Positions 1-6,863 of a DNA stretch of 15,270 bases are shown here, one piece after another (the first letter of the stretch is position 1; every line of letters begins with the position of its first letter). The DNA comes from Tissierella_B sp964485455. Its GTDB lineage: Bacteria > Bacillota > Clostridia > Tissierellales > Tissierellaceae. The DNA lies in contig CAZAJU010000049.1 of assembly GCA_964485455.1 (NCBI GenBank), forward strand, positions 1 to 15,270, written 5' to 3'. The notes under the pieces are model-generated. The model had not been told where the DNA came from and ran no database searches. It saw only the letters and a program-made list of their open reading frames with translations. The translations under genes and the position numbers were made by a program.

Positions 1-376
1 TTGCATGGCTCTTGGCAACCGCTACCACATTTTCTTCAAGTGTATTATCGCGGCATAGTAGCGATGCACCGATAATCTCCGCACCGAGAAGCAGAAAGAA
101 AAACTCCGGCATAGATTTGAAGAATACGGGAATCTGGCTTCCCTCGGAAAATCCTAGTGCGCGAAGAGAACGTGCGATTTTCTCCGACATCTCAAACACT
201 TCTTTCCAAGAGACATCCCGTCCGTAATAATGAATTGCTGTAACAGATTCCCCGGGACAATTTGTTCGTAAATACTCACCCAAGGTACATTCCGGAACAG
301 TTAATTTTTCGATAAAGTCTGATGGATAATACTTCATCCACGGGCGGTCCATTGAAGGTAAACCTGTTTTAATCAT
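1..376 (-). CDS. Acyl-CoA synthetase / AMP-dependent ligase-like protein, N-terminal part (runs off the window)
   Basis: The ATG at 376 is preceded by a good Shine-Dalgarno (AAGGAGAGG), and the frame stays open for 125 codons to the window edge. The product begins MIKTGLPSMDRPWMKYYP and continues with a segment reading YYGRDVSWKEVFEMSEKIARSL and then ALGFSEGSQIPVFFKSMPEFF. This is the typical start of the ANL (acyl-CoA/acyl-AMP ligase) fold: a tyrosine-rich opening, 'G..VSW.E..E...K.A..L', and 'G...G..I.V......PE'. The family activates a carboxylate with ATP to an acyl-AMP and usually transfers it to CoA or a carrier protein. The ATP-binding P-loop and adenylate motifs lie outside the window, so the substrate cannot be told. 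GC is about 45% (163 of the first 360 bases), clearly above the neighbours, and codons such as CGC, CCG and TCG are common. This points to horizontal origin or a contig junction. It lies 81 bases downstream of a riboswitch-controlled 30-codon ORF and may share its transcript. Confidence 0.72.
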   Translation of the reverse strand, partial: MIKTGLPSMDRPWMKYYPSDFIEKLTVPECTLGEYLRTNCPGESVTAIHYYGRDVSWKEVFEMSEKIARSLRALGFSEGSQIPVFFKSMPEFFFLLLGAEIIGASLLCRDNTLEENVVAVAKSHA

Positions 377-457
377 AATAACCTCTCCTTCTTAAATTAT
401 TCCTAAATTCCACGTGTGTTTTTTATTAGCTTCAAAAATCACTATTTCACGAAGAAT

Positions 458-550
458 TTAGATATTATATAAGGATGAACCATAAGCTTGTCCTATAGAT
501 GACATAAAAAAAACAAGAACAAAAAATAAACTAACAACTCTTTTACTCAC
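458..550 (-). CDS. 30-residue secreted-peptide-like ORF under a c-di-GMP riboswitch (possibly a truncated exported protein)
   Basis: The GTG at 550 follows GGGAGAG with a 5-base spacer, directly after the riboswitch aptamer. The 30-residue product starts MSKRVVSLFFVLVFFMSS: a KR n-region, a hydrophobic core at about residues 5-16, then a polar stretch with GQAYG, a plausible signal-peptidase I site. Only about six residues follow before TAA. Clostridial c-di-GMP-I riboswitches often control long exported adhesins or surface proteins. The simplest reading is therefore that only the signal peptide of such a protein survives. In the same frame after the stop, about 20 further codons are open, but they show no recognisable protein. 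A genuine short secreted peptide, or a leader for the ligase gene downstream, remains possible. Translation is inferred only from the ORF, its ribosome site and its position. Confidence 0.55.
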   Translation of the reverse strand: MSKRVVSLFFVLVFFMSSIGQAYGSSLYNI

Positions 551-561
551 GTAAACTCTCC

Positions 562-631
562 CTTCGGAAACTGGCTGCCATTTCAGGCCCTATAGCTTTG
601 CGTCCTTAGGTTTCCCTAAGTTTGCCTTTAT
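562..631 (-). ncRNA. c-di-GMP-I (GEMM-I) riboswitch aptamer
   Basis: Read on the minus strand, the aptamer has the expected order of conserved parts. GGCAAAC comes first, then a P2 stem CTTAGG-GAAA-CCTAAG closed by a GAAA tetraloop (605-620), then the near-invariant GGACGCAAAGC. P3 follows (TATAGGGCCT ... GGCAGCC), and the element ends with CAGTTTCCGAA. In the family the last block is normally GTTACCGA; here one A is replaced by T. The P3 tip is very short. The riboswitch binds the second messenger c-di-GMP. A Shine-Dalgarno and a GTG start follow the aptamer within a few bases, so control is probably at translation initiation; no intrinsic terminator is seen between aptamer and start. Confidence 0.88.
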
Positions 632-644
632 CGTTTTGATTGCT

Positions 645-670
645 TACAAAAGAGCTAATTCTCTTTTGTA
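645..670 (-). other. Perfect 10-bp hairpin in the riboswitch leader
   Basis: TACAAAAGAG and CTCTTTTGTA flank a 6-base loop a few bases after the predicted transcription start and about 14 bases before the aptamer. No T-run follows it, so it is not a terminator. The CTCTTTT of its second arm could alternatively pair with AAGGGAG around the downstream ribosome site (7 pairs, two of them G-U). This could be a 5' stabiliser or part of the switching platform. Confidence 0.5.
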
Positions 671-687
671 CTCATTAATTTAATATT

Positions 688-716
688 ATAATAACATCTA
701 TCAATAAATTCGTAAA
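688..716 (-). promoter_or_regulatory. Putative sigma-A promoter of the riboswitch transcript
   Basis: On the minus strand TTTACG (711-716) and TATTAT (688-693) are separated by 17 bases. Transcription would start near 681, just before the leader hairpin. The match is moderate, but the placement between the upstream terminator and the aptamer fits well. Confidence 0.5.
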
Positions 717-723
717 GTATTTT

Positions 724-763
724 ATAAAATGGCTCAGCATTTCAATATGCTGAGCCATTTTAT
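724..763 (-). terminator. Intrinsic terminator after the EF-G-like gene
   Basis: This is a perfect 17-bp inverted repeat (724-740 with 747-763) with a 6-base loop, core GGCTCAGCAT/ATGCTGAGCC. It lies 15 bases after the EF-G stop codon. The outer pairs are A/T-rich, giving a TTTTAT tail on the minus strand, and the symmetry means it could also work on the plus strand. Confidence 0.85.
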
Positions 764-778
764 TTAAGGAATTAATTT

Positions 779-2845
779 TTATTGTTCTTTTTCTGATTTT
801 GCCTGAGCAATAATCTTTTCAGCAATCATTTGCGGAACTTCTTCATATCTTTCAAATTCCATTTTAAAGCTTCCTCTTGCTTGAGTCATTGCTCTTAAAT
901 CTATGGCGTATTCGAACATTTCTGCATGAGGAGCTTCAGCTATTAGCTTTTGAGTTCCATCATCTTGCTGTTCCATTCCAAGGATTCTTCCACGACGTTT
1001 GTTCATATCTCCCATTACATCTCCAAGATAATCATCTGGAATGGATACTTCAACTTTTACAATTGGTTCTAATAAGATTGGTTTAGCAGCTTCTATACCT
1101 TTCTTAAATGCCAACTGAGCTGCCAACTTAAAGGCCATTTCATTAGAGTCAACATCATGGTATGAACCATCAAATAAAGTTGCTTTAATATTTACAACAG
1201 GATATCCAGCCAATACACCATGCTCTAGTGAATCTCTGATTCCTTTTTCTACTGCAGGCCAGAAATTTCTTGGTACTGAGCCCCCAAATATCTCCTCAGC
1301 AAATTCAAACTCTTTTGAGGATGGCTCAAATCTCATATGAACATCCCCATATTGTCCTGCTCCACCTGATTGTTTCTTATGCTTTCCTTGAACACTAGAT
1401 GTTCCTTTAATAGTCTCTCTATAAGCAATCTTTGGATTAATTAACTTAACCTCTACTCCAAATGAATTCTTTAGTTTATCAACTATAACAGTTAATTGCA
1501 TATTGCCCTGTCCACCAATTAGAAGTTGTTTAGTCTCTGAATTTCTATCAACAACAAAGGTTGGATCCTCGTCTGTCATCTTATTTAAGGATACACCTAT
1601 CTTTTCTTCATCACCTTTATTCTTTGGTTCTACTGCCAAATAAAGGGTTGGCTGTGGATATTCTATCTTGTCATATAGAGTTTGATCGTTTTTATCGCAA
1701 AGTGTATCACCAGTTTGAGTGTAGTTTAATTTTGCAGTAGCACCTATGTCTCCTGCTCCTATTTCAGTTACCTCTAACTGATTTTTACCTCTAAGATGGA
1801 ATAGACCGCCTAGTTTTTCTGACTTATCTTTGGTTGAGTTATAAAGCTCCATCTCCTTAGTTATCTTCCCTGAGATAACTTTAAAAATAGAAATTTTTCC
1901 CACAAACGGGTCTACAATAGTCTTAAATACTATAGCTGAAAATGGTCCCTTAGCGTCTACCTTCCGTTCTACAAGTTCTTCGTCTTTAGTACCCATATAT
2001 GAGCCTACATCCAATGGAGAAGGAATAAAATCCCCTATTACTTCAAGTAGAAAATCGGCACCAATGGCCTTTTCAGCTGAGCCTACTATTAGAGGCACTA
2101 AGTCTCCAGAGCCAACACCTGCTCTTAAACCCTGTTTCAACTCATCATTAGTAAAAGATTCCCCACCAAAATATTTCTCCATCAAATCTTCACTTGTTTC
2201 TGCAACCTTTTCATTAAGGGTTTCTTTTATTTCTTCTATATCGTCCTTATACTCCTCTGGCATAGGTATTTCTACTCTAGTTTTACCATTGTATTCATAT
2301 GCCTTTCCATCTAAAACGCTTACAAATCCCTTAAATGATTCAGATGTTCCAATAGGTAGTGCAAAAGGAATTATTTTATCACTAAACTTATCCTTTAATT
2401 CGGATAAGGTTTTTTCGAAATCAATATTTTCTTTATCCATTTTATTTAAAAATATAATTCTAGGAGTCTTATATTTCTCAACATTTTTCCATGCTTTTTC
2501 AGTTCCTACTTCAATTCCAGAAGATGCATCAACTAATAATACAGAACCTTCACTTGCTCTCTTTGCTCCATACATCTCTCCAATAAAATCAAAATATCCT
2601 GGGGTATCTAATAAATTGTATTTTAAATCCTTATATTCCACTGGTATTACGGAGGTTCCAATAGATACCTTTCTAGCTATTTCCTCTTTATCAAAATCAG
2701 AAATAGTATTTCCATCTGTAACCTTTCCTTGTCTATTGGTAATCCCTAATGTAAATAGAACTGCCTCTGTTAAAGTTGTTTTACCGCTACTACTGTGTCC
2801 TAGTAAAGCTACATTTCTGATCTTGTCAGCTGAATAAGCTTTCAT
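779..2845 (-). CDS. fusA: Elongation factor G-like translational GTPase (FusA2-type paralogue)
   Basis: The product is 688 residues, the usual length for EF-G. The ATG at 2845 was chosen because AAGGGGG lies 8 bases before it; an in-frame start 24 bases upstream has no such site. Order of domains: GTPase with P-loop GHSSSGKT (16-23), DTPGYFD (80-86) and NKMD (134-137); a beta-barrel domain II; then domain IV with the diagnostic SGGAGQYG segment and a C-terminal domain V. EF-G moves tRNA and mRNA on the ribosome after peptide transfer. This copy is of the second type common in Clostridia. The catalytic His of DTPGH is replaced by Tyr84, and the switch I motif RGITI reads RKVSI (58-62). The housekeeping fusA normally sits with rpsL-rpsG-tuf, and this one does not. 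Its own promoter and terminator suggest a single-gene unit. Its role as a paralogue (recycling, stress or an alternative translocase) is inference. Confidence 0.9.
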   Translation of the reverse strand: MKAYSADKIRNVALLGHSSSGKTTLTEAVLFTLGITNRQGKVTDGNTISDFDKEEIARKVSIGTSVIPVEYKDLKYNLLDTPGYFDFIGEMYGAKRASEGSVLLVDASSGIEVGTEKAWKNVEKYKTPRIIFLNKMDKENIDFEKTLSELKDKFSDKIIPFALPIGTSESFKGFVSVLDGKAYEYNGKTRVEIPMPEEYKDDIEEIKETLNEKVAETSEDLMEKYFGGESFTNDELKQGLRAGVGSGDLVPLIVGSAEKAIGADFLLEVIGDFIPSPLDVGSYMGTKDEELVERKVDAKGPFSAIVFKTIVDPFVGKISIFKVISGKITKEMELYNSTKDKSEKLGGLFHLRGKNQLEVTEIGAGDIGATAKLNYTQTGDTLCDKNDQTLYDKIEYPQPTLYLAVEPKNKGDEEKIGVSLNKMTDEDPTFVVDRNSETKQLLIGGQGNMQLTVIVDKLKNSFGVEVKLINPKIAYRETIKGTSSVQGKHKKQSGGAGQYGDVHMRFEPSSKEFEFAEEIFGGSVPRNFWPAVEKGIRDSLEHGVLAGYPVVNIKATLFDGSYHDVDSNEMAFKLAAQLAFKKGIEAAKPILLEPIVKVEVSIPDDYLGDVMGDMNKRRGRILGMEQQDDGTQKLIAEAPHAEMFEYAIDLRAMTQARGSFKMEFERYEEVPQMIAEKIIAQAKSEKEQ

Positions 2846-2899
2846 AATACATTCCCCCTTAACTAGCATTTATTTAAAAGGCAATAACCTTTTTTTCAT

Positions 2900-2927
2900 A
2901 TTTTAGATATATTTAGTTAAATCACAA
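2900..2927 (-). promoter_or_regulatory. Putative promoter of the EF-G-like gene
   Basis: On the minus strand TTGTGA (2922-2927) and TAAAAT (2900-2905) are 16 bases apart, about 55 bases before the start codon. A second, weaker possibility lies farther upstream, with TTGACT as the -35 element but no convincing -10. Confidence 0.4.
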
Positions 2928-3032
2928 CGCTCCAATATTACTTATTATTTCCAATAGTCAAATTATTTACACCATTCAATTGTATCACGAAAACGTTTTT
3001 ATTTCAATTATTTTAGGAATTCCAATATATTA

Positions 3033-3060
3033 TTGTATCCCCCATGGCTTTTGATATAAT
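3033..3060 (+). promoter_or_regulatory. Putative promoter of the UvrC-like nuclease gene
   Basis: TTGTAT (3033-3038) and a perfect TATAAT (3055-3060) are 16 bases apart, about 35 bases before the start codon. Confidence 0.6.
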
Positions 3061-3094
3061 TATCTAAGGATAATTACATAGGAAGCGGTTTAAT

Positions 3095-4054
3095 ATGATT
3101 TCAGATTTATTATTAAATAAAATAAATAACTTGCCTGAAGAACCAGGCATATATAAGTTTTTGGATAAAGACAAAAGAGTTATCTATATAGGCAAGAGCA
3201 TATGCCTTAAGAAAAGAGTAAAATCCTATTTTGTTGCTAACCCCAAATGGGAAAAGGTAAAGAAAATGACTTCTTATATCTATGATATAGAATTTGTAGT
3301 TACAGATACTCACCTTGAAGCAAGGCTGTTAGAATGTGAGCTTATAAAAAACATTCAGCCAATCTTTAATAGTCAAATGAAAAACGACGAGAAATATATA
3401 TACATAAAAGTTGAACATTTCAACAACTATAATCCTCTTACAGTGACTTTTGAAAGAGGACATGATTGTTTTGGTCCATTTAGAAGAAGGTACAGTCTAT
3501 TAAAAATACTGAATTCTTTAAAAAATTTATATCCTATTGAAAAACGTGATAAAGAATATAAATTTAGCTATAATCTGTTTCCACATATAATGGACAAGGA
3601 GAAATTCGAATTAAACAGGATTTCATTATTGGAAATTTTTTCATCTACTAATAATCTTGATTCCTTTACTATAAGTTTGGAGTCTGAAATGAAAAAAGCA
3701 GCTTACTTATATAGGTTTGAAACCGCTAAAGTATATAGAGACATCATTTTCAGCCTTAACTATTTAAAAAGTAAATTAAATGATTATAATAGTATGTTTT
3801 CTAAGGATATGATTTTAAAACTCCCTGTTAGAGATGGTTATAAATTATTCTTTATTTCTAAGGGAAAGATTTTAATAATAAAAAAATATAAGAATCCTTC
3901 AAATAAATATATAGATAGCTTTATAAAAAACGGATTGGAGCTATCTAAAAAAACGGATACCTTCACTGATGAAAAAAGGAATTTGGATTATATGGATATT
4001 ATATATTCAGAAATTTCATCACTTCCTAAGGACTATATAAAAATATTGGATTAA
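3095..4054 (+). CDS. Short UvrC/Cho-like GIY-YIG endonuclease with a UvrB-binding (UVR) motif
   Basis: The product has 319 residues; the ATG follows AGGAAG by 9 bases. The N-terminus is a UvrC-type GIY-YIG domain: PGIYKF (GIY at 18-20), VIYIGK (YIG at 31-33), Arg41, then LLECELIKNIQPIFN with the predicted metal-binding Glu80 and Asn92. At about 190-216, SLESEMKKAAYLYRFETA matches the UVR motif by which UvrC contacts UvrB. The remaining 100 residues are Lys-rich and show neither the RNase H-like 5' nuclease half nor the helix-hairpin-helix domain of full UvrC (about 600 residues). In nucleotide excision repair the GIY-YIG half makes the 3' incision; E. coli Cho is a comparable stand-alone N-terminal half. 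Cho is reported to lack the UvrC-type UvrB-binding region, so this protein combines parts differently. A damage-directed 3' incision role is inference. It is the only clear plus-strand gene in the window. Confidence 0.8.
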   Translation: MISDLLLNKINNLPEEPGIYKFLDKDKRVIYIGKSICLKKRVKSYFVANPKWEKVKKMTSYIYDIEFVVTDTHLEARLLECELIKNIQPIFNSQMKNDEKYIYIKVEHFNNYNPLTVTFERGHDCFGPFRRRYSLLKILNSLKNLYPIEKRDKEYKFSYNLFPHIMDKEKFELNRISLLEIFSSTNNLDSFTISLESEMKKAAYLYRFETAKVYRDIIFSLNYLKSKLNDYNSMFSKDMILKLPVRDGYKLFFISKGKILIIKKYKNPSNKYIDSFIKNGLELSKKTDTFTDEKRNLDYMDIIYSEISSLPKDYIKILD

Positions 4055-4060
4055 AAATAA

Positions 4061-4113
4061 GGTTCCAAATTAGCGTGGTTAGAATCAACTTTACCATCTG
4101 CTAATTTGGAACC
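4061..4113. terminator. Bidirectional terminator between convergent genes
   Basis: A 14-bp perfect inverted repeat, GGTTCCAAATTAGC (4061-4074) with its complement (4100-4113), surrounds a 25-base loop. It lies directly between the stop codons of the nuclease gene and the first symporter gene. On the minus strand TTATTTTT follows; on the plus strand TATAATTTTACTT follows. It can serve both genes. Confidence 0.85.
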
Positions 4114-4120
4114 TATAATT

Positions 4121-5542
4121 TTACTTGTTAGATGCCTTTGATTTAGGTTTTTTGCCATTTATTATAAGGAATTTTGAATAATCTTCATTCTCTGGTCTTA
4201 TTCTATCTGGATCCTTAAAGAAGTCTACAGTTAAATCCTTTACAACAGGTGCAAGCAAGAATAATGTAATTAAGTTTGGAATAGCCATCATGCCATTGAA
4301 AAGGTCTGAAAGTTGCCATACAACATCTAGCTGAGCCACACAACCAATATAAACTGTAGCTATAAATACAACACGATAAAATTTTATAGACTTTTGTCCT
4401 GCTAAATATTCTATACACTTTTCACCATAATAGTACCATGCAATGATAGTAGCAAATGCGAATAGCACTAAACCTATGGCAACAATGTATCCTCCACCAT
4501 TAAATGCATTATTGAAGGCTAAAGTTGACATTGCATTACCTTCCATCATAGGGTCTGAGTTCCAAAGACCTGATGTTAATATTACAAGTGCTGTGATTGT
4601 ACACATCACTAATGTATCAAAGAAGGTTTCAAATGCTCCCCAAAGACCTTGTCTTGCTGGGTGATCATTATCTGCCGCAGCATGAGCTATAGGCGCACTA
4701 CCAAGACCTGCTTCATTTGTAAATACTCCACGTGCAACCCCAATTCTTGCTGCATACATAACTGTAGCCCCAAGGAATCCACCTGTAGCAGCTGCAGGTG
4801 TGAAACCATTCTTAATTATTAAAGCAAAAGCTGCAGGAATTCCACTAGCATTCATAGCAAGTACTACTAATGCACCTACTATGTAGAACAAAGCCATGAA
4901 AGGAACAAGTATCTCAGCAACACTTGATATTCTCTTTATACCACCAATAAGTACTAAACCAGCTAAAATTGATACTACTATACCGGTTATCCATGGTGCT
5001 ACACCAAAGGAAGCCTTAACTCCCCCAGCTAATGCATTTGCCTGAACCATAGAACCAACACCAAAGGAAGCAAATATGCCACAGAAGCAGAAAATAAGAG
5101 CAAACCATTTCTTACCTAAACCCTTAGTTATATAGTACATCGGCCCCCCAACAACTTCACCCTTTTCATTCTTATCCTTATATGCAAAGGCAAGAAGAAC
5201 TTCAGCGTACTTAGTCATCATACCGATTACAGCAGAAACCCACATCCAAAAGATTGCTCCAGGCCCCCCAACCTGAATAGCTACTGCTACACCTACTATA
5301 TTACCTGTACCAACAGTTGCTGCAAGAGCAGTGGAAACGGCTTGGAAAGGAGTAATTGTTCCTTCTTTGGCCTCAGTTCTTTTCTTGAACAAAGTAGCCA
5401 GTGTATATCGCATTACTATATTGAATTTTGTAAACAGGATTCCTTTTGTCAAGAAGATTAACATTAAACCAGTTCCTATCATAAGTACTAACATGGGTAT
5501 TCCCCAAATGATGTTATCATTTAAGAATTCAATAATATGCAT
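4121..5542 (-). CDS. Sodium/proton:amino-acid symporter, AGCS family (alanine/glycine type), copy 1
   Basis: The product has 473 residues. The ATG at 5542 is used because AGGAG lies 9 bases upstream; an in-frame TTG nine bases earlier touches the ribosome site and is unlikely. It is a polytopic membrane protein with about ten hydrophobic segments. Family marks are GTGNIVGVA (78-86), GGPMYYI (132-138) and the AGCS signature NEAGLGSAPIAHA (276-288). The family takes up alanine, glycine or glutamine with Na+ or H+ across the cytoplasmic membrane; the substrate cannot be read from sequence alone. Upstream, across the assembly gap, lies a GlnL-like response regulator in the same direction. Since B. 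subtilis GlnL controls the AGCS glutamine transporter GlnT, regulation by that protein is a reasonable inference. The leader also carries a cre-like site. Confidence 0.93.
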   Translation of the reverse strand: MHIIEFLNDNIIWGIPMLVLMIGTGLMLIFLTKGILFTKFNIVMRYTLATLFKKRTEAKEGTITPFQAVSTALAATVGTGNIVGVAVAIQVGGPGAIFWMWVSAVIGMMTKYAEVLLAFAYKDKNEKGEVVGGPMYYITKGLGKKWFALIFCFCGIFASFGVGSMVQANALAGGVKASFGVAPWITGIVVSILAGLVLIGGIKRISSVAEILVPFMALFYIVGALVVLAMNASGIPAAFALIIKNGFTPAAATGGFLGATVMYAARIGVARGVFTNEAGLGSAPIAHAAADNDHPARQGLWGAFETFFDTLVMCTITALVILTSGLWNSDPMMEGNAMSTLAFNNAFNGGGYIVAIGLVLFAFATIIAWYYYGEKCIEYLAGQKSIKFYRVVFIATVYIGCVAQLDVVWQLSDLFNGMMAIPNLITLFLLAPVVKDLTVDFFKDPDRIRPENEDYSKFLIINGKKPKSKASNK

Positions 5543-5634
5543 TTTTCTCAACTCCTAGTATTTTAATTTTTTAGTAAAACGTTACCACCAACTCCAAAAA
5601 AAGTATTCCCCTTCCTTTCAATAAGCAAGCACGA

Positions 5635-5648
5635 TGAAAACGTTTTTC
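5635..5648 (+). promoter_or_regulatory. cre-like (CcpA) site in the symporter 1 leader
   Basis: TGAAAACGTTTTTC matches the cre consensus TGWAANCGNTNWCA at 12 of 14 positions. It lies about 90 bases before the start codon and just downstream (minus strand) of AT-rich TAATAT/TATAAG sequence that probably holds the -10 element. A similar site lies in the same relative place at symporter 2. Confidence 0.4.
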
Positions 5649-5712
5649 TTTCTTGTTCTTATATTATTCTATTCGTTACAAATTCTTACGAAAATTTACT
5701 GTTTGCTACAAC

Positions 5713-5812
5713 NNNNNNNNNNNNNNNNNNNNNNNNNNNNNNNNNNNNNNNNNNNNNNNNNNNNNNNNNNNNNNNNNNNNNNNNNNNNNNNNNNNNNNNN
5801 NNNNNNNNNNNN
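5713..5812. other. Assembly gap (100 N)
   Basis: There are exactly 100 unknown bases, the conventional marker for a gap of known or unknown length between contigs. It falls between the regulator gene and symporter 1, so it hides the symporter's upstream regulatory region. The true distance between the two genes is not established. Confidence 0.98.
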
Positions 5813-5844
5813 TTCTTTGGAAGTAACATATAATTTATATCAGC

Positions 5845-6675
5845 TTAATTCTGATTATTAACGTAATAAACAATTCCCTCGATAAACTTTTTAATATTTA
5901 CAGAACCTCTTTTAGTAGTCTTTCCACGAATAAAATCCATTTCAATCTTTAATTGTTCAAAGCTATATAAGCTATTAGAATATTCTACGAAAACTTCATT
6001 CATGTAGTCTTCAATTCCCAAATTTGCTATATTGATCATACCTGCAGTAGCAGTTCTTCTAATTCTCTGTTCCATAGATCTAGGGTTATCTGTAAAACGA
6101 CTAAGTAGCTCAGTTATGGTTATATTACTTAAATTCTGTTCAGTTGAAATTAAATGTTTTACTACATTTATAATATCTGCAGTGCCGGATTCTCCAATAA
6201 TACCTATCTTATTTAGGATCAATCTTACCAAGTTTTCAGTGTCTGCACTATTCTTTTCAATTTCATCGTCGTTAAACATATTTTTTATTCGGTTAAGTTT
6301 TTTTATAGTTTGTATCTTCTCAATTACCTTTTTAGTTACTACTTGTACTTCAATAGCATCAACGGGTTTAGAAATATAATACTCAATTCCGCTTTCATAT
6401 GCTTTGGATATTAAGGATTTAGTTGAAGTCTGAGATATCATGATAAATTGAATATTAGGATAAATCCCCTTTATCTCCTTAACTACACTTATTCCATCCT
6501 TACCTGGCATCATAAAATCCACCATGCATATTTCGGGTCTTAAGACCATTATTTGGTTGATTGCCTCAGCTCCATTGTTGGACTTACCTACCACTTGACC
6601 TAAATCTCTATCTAGTATTATTCTTTCCAATAATCTAACTATATTGGCATCATCATCTGCAATAAAAATTCTCAT
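5845..6675 (-). CDS. GlnL/YcbB-like response regulator, orphan copy
   Basis: The product has 276 residues. The ATG at 6675 follows GAGGG closely and is preferred to a GTG four codons upstream that overlaps the same site. Receiver domain at 1-120: acidic residues Asp7-Asp8-Asp9, phosphoacceptor Asp53 in VDFMMPGKDG, Ser81 and Lys103 in ISKP. After a variable linker comes a YcbB-type DNA-binding domain (about 140-276) with EQRIRRTATAGMINIANLG. The last part agrees with the second regulator in this window at 63 of 75 positions, counted by eye. In B. subtilis, GlnL with the kinase GlnK turns on glutamine utilisation genes including an AGCS transporter. No kinase gene is adjacent here; the gene has its own promoter and is followed, after the gap, by symporter 1. 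It may be served by the kinase encoded at 12274-13566. Confidence 0.9.
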   Translation of the reverse strand: MRIFIADDDANIVRLLERIILDRDLGQVVGKSNNGAEAINQIMVLRPEICMVDFMMPGKDGISVVKEIKGIYPNIQFIMISQTSTKSLISKAYESGIEYYISKPVDAIEVQVVTKKVIEKIQTIKKLNRIKNMFNDDEIEKNSADTENLVRLILNKIGIIGESGTADIINVVKHLISTEQNLSNITITELLSRFTDNPRSMEQRIRRTATAGMINIANLGIEDYMNEVFVEYSNSLYSFEQLKIEMDFIRGKTTKRGSVNIKKFIEGIVYYVNNQN

Positions 6676-6732
6676 ATCTACCCTCACTTTACGTTAATAT
6701 ATATTAAAGTTATTAATATTATTATACCTTTA

Positions 6733-6761
6733 ATTATATTTTTATCTATATGTTTTCTTAA
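6733..6761 (-). promoter_or_regulatory. Putative promoter of the orphan regulator, with an upstream inverted repeat
   Basis: On the minus strand TTAAGA (6756-6761) and a perfect TATAAT (6733-6738) are separated by 17 bases. Just upstream lies the inverted repeat AATATTT-AGTA-AAATATT (6770-6787). This could be an operator, but the DNA is very AT-rich and chance is not excluded. Confidence 0.5.
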
Positions 6762-6863
6762 GGAGAATTAATATTTAGTAAAATATTTAATTATTGGAAA
6801 AAATTACGCAATAGTTTCCTCATACCATATAAGCCCAAATTCGAACATTTCGACTCTTTATAA

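Noticed and set aside
12..227. Plus-strand ORF of 71 codons
   Set aside because: It lies antisense to the acyl-CoA ligase-like frame, has low-complexity Ser/Arg-rich content and no ribosome site.
2064..2837. Plus-strand ORF of 257 codons opposite the EF-G-like gene
   Set aside because: It is Ser/Leu-rich, as expected from the complement of a conserved GTPase frame, and has no recognisable domain. The minus-strand frame carries all EF-G motifs.
2988..3001. cre-like CGAAAACGTTTTTA between the EF-G and nuclease genes
   Set aside because: It matches 12 of 14 positions but lies away from both predicted promoters, and neither gene is an expected catabolite-control target. It is probably a chance AT-rich palindrome.
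5634..5861. Plus-strand ORF spanning the assembly gap
   Set aside because: Its length depends on 100 unknown bases, and the sequenced ends show no protein features.
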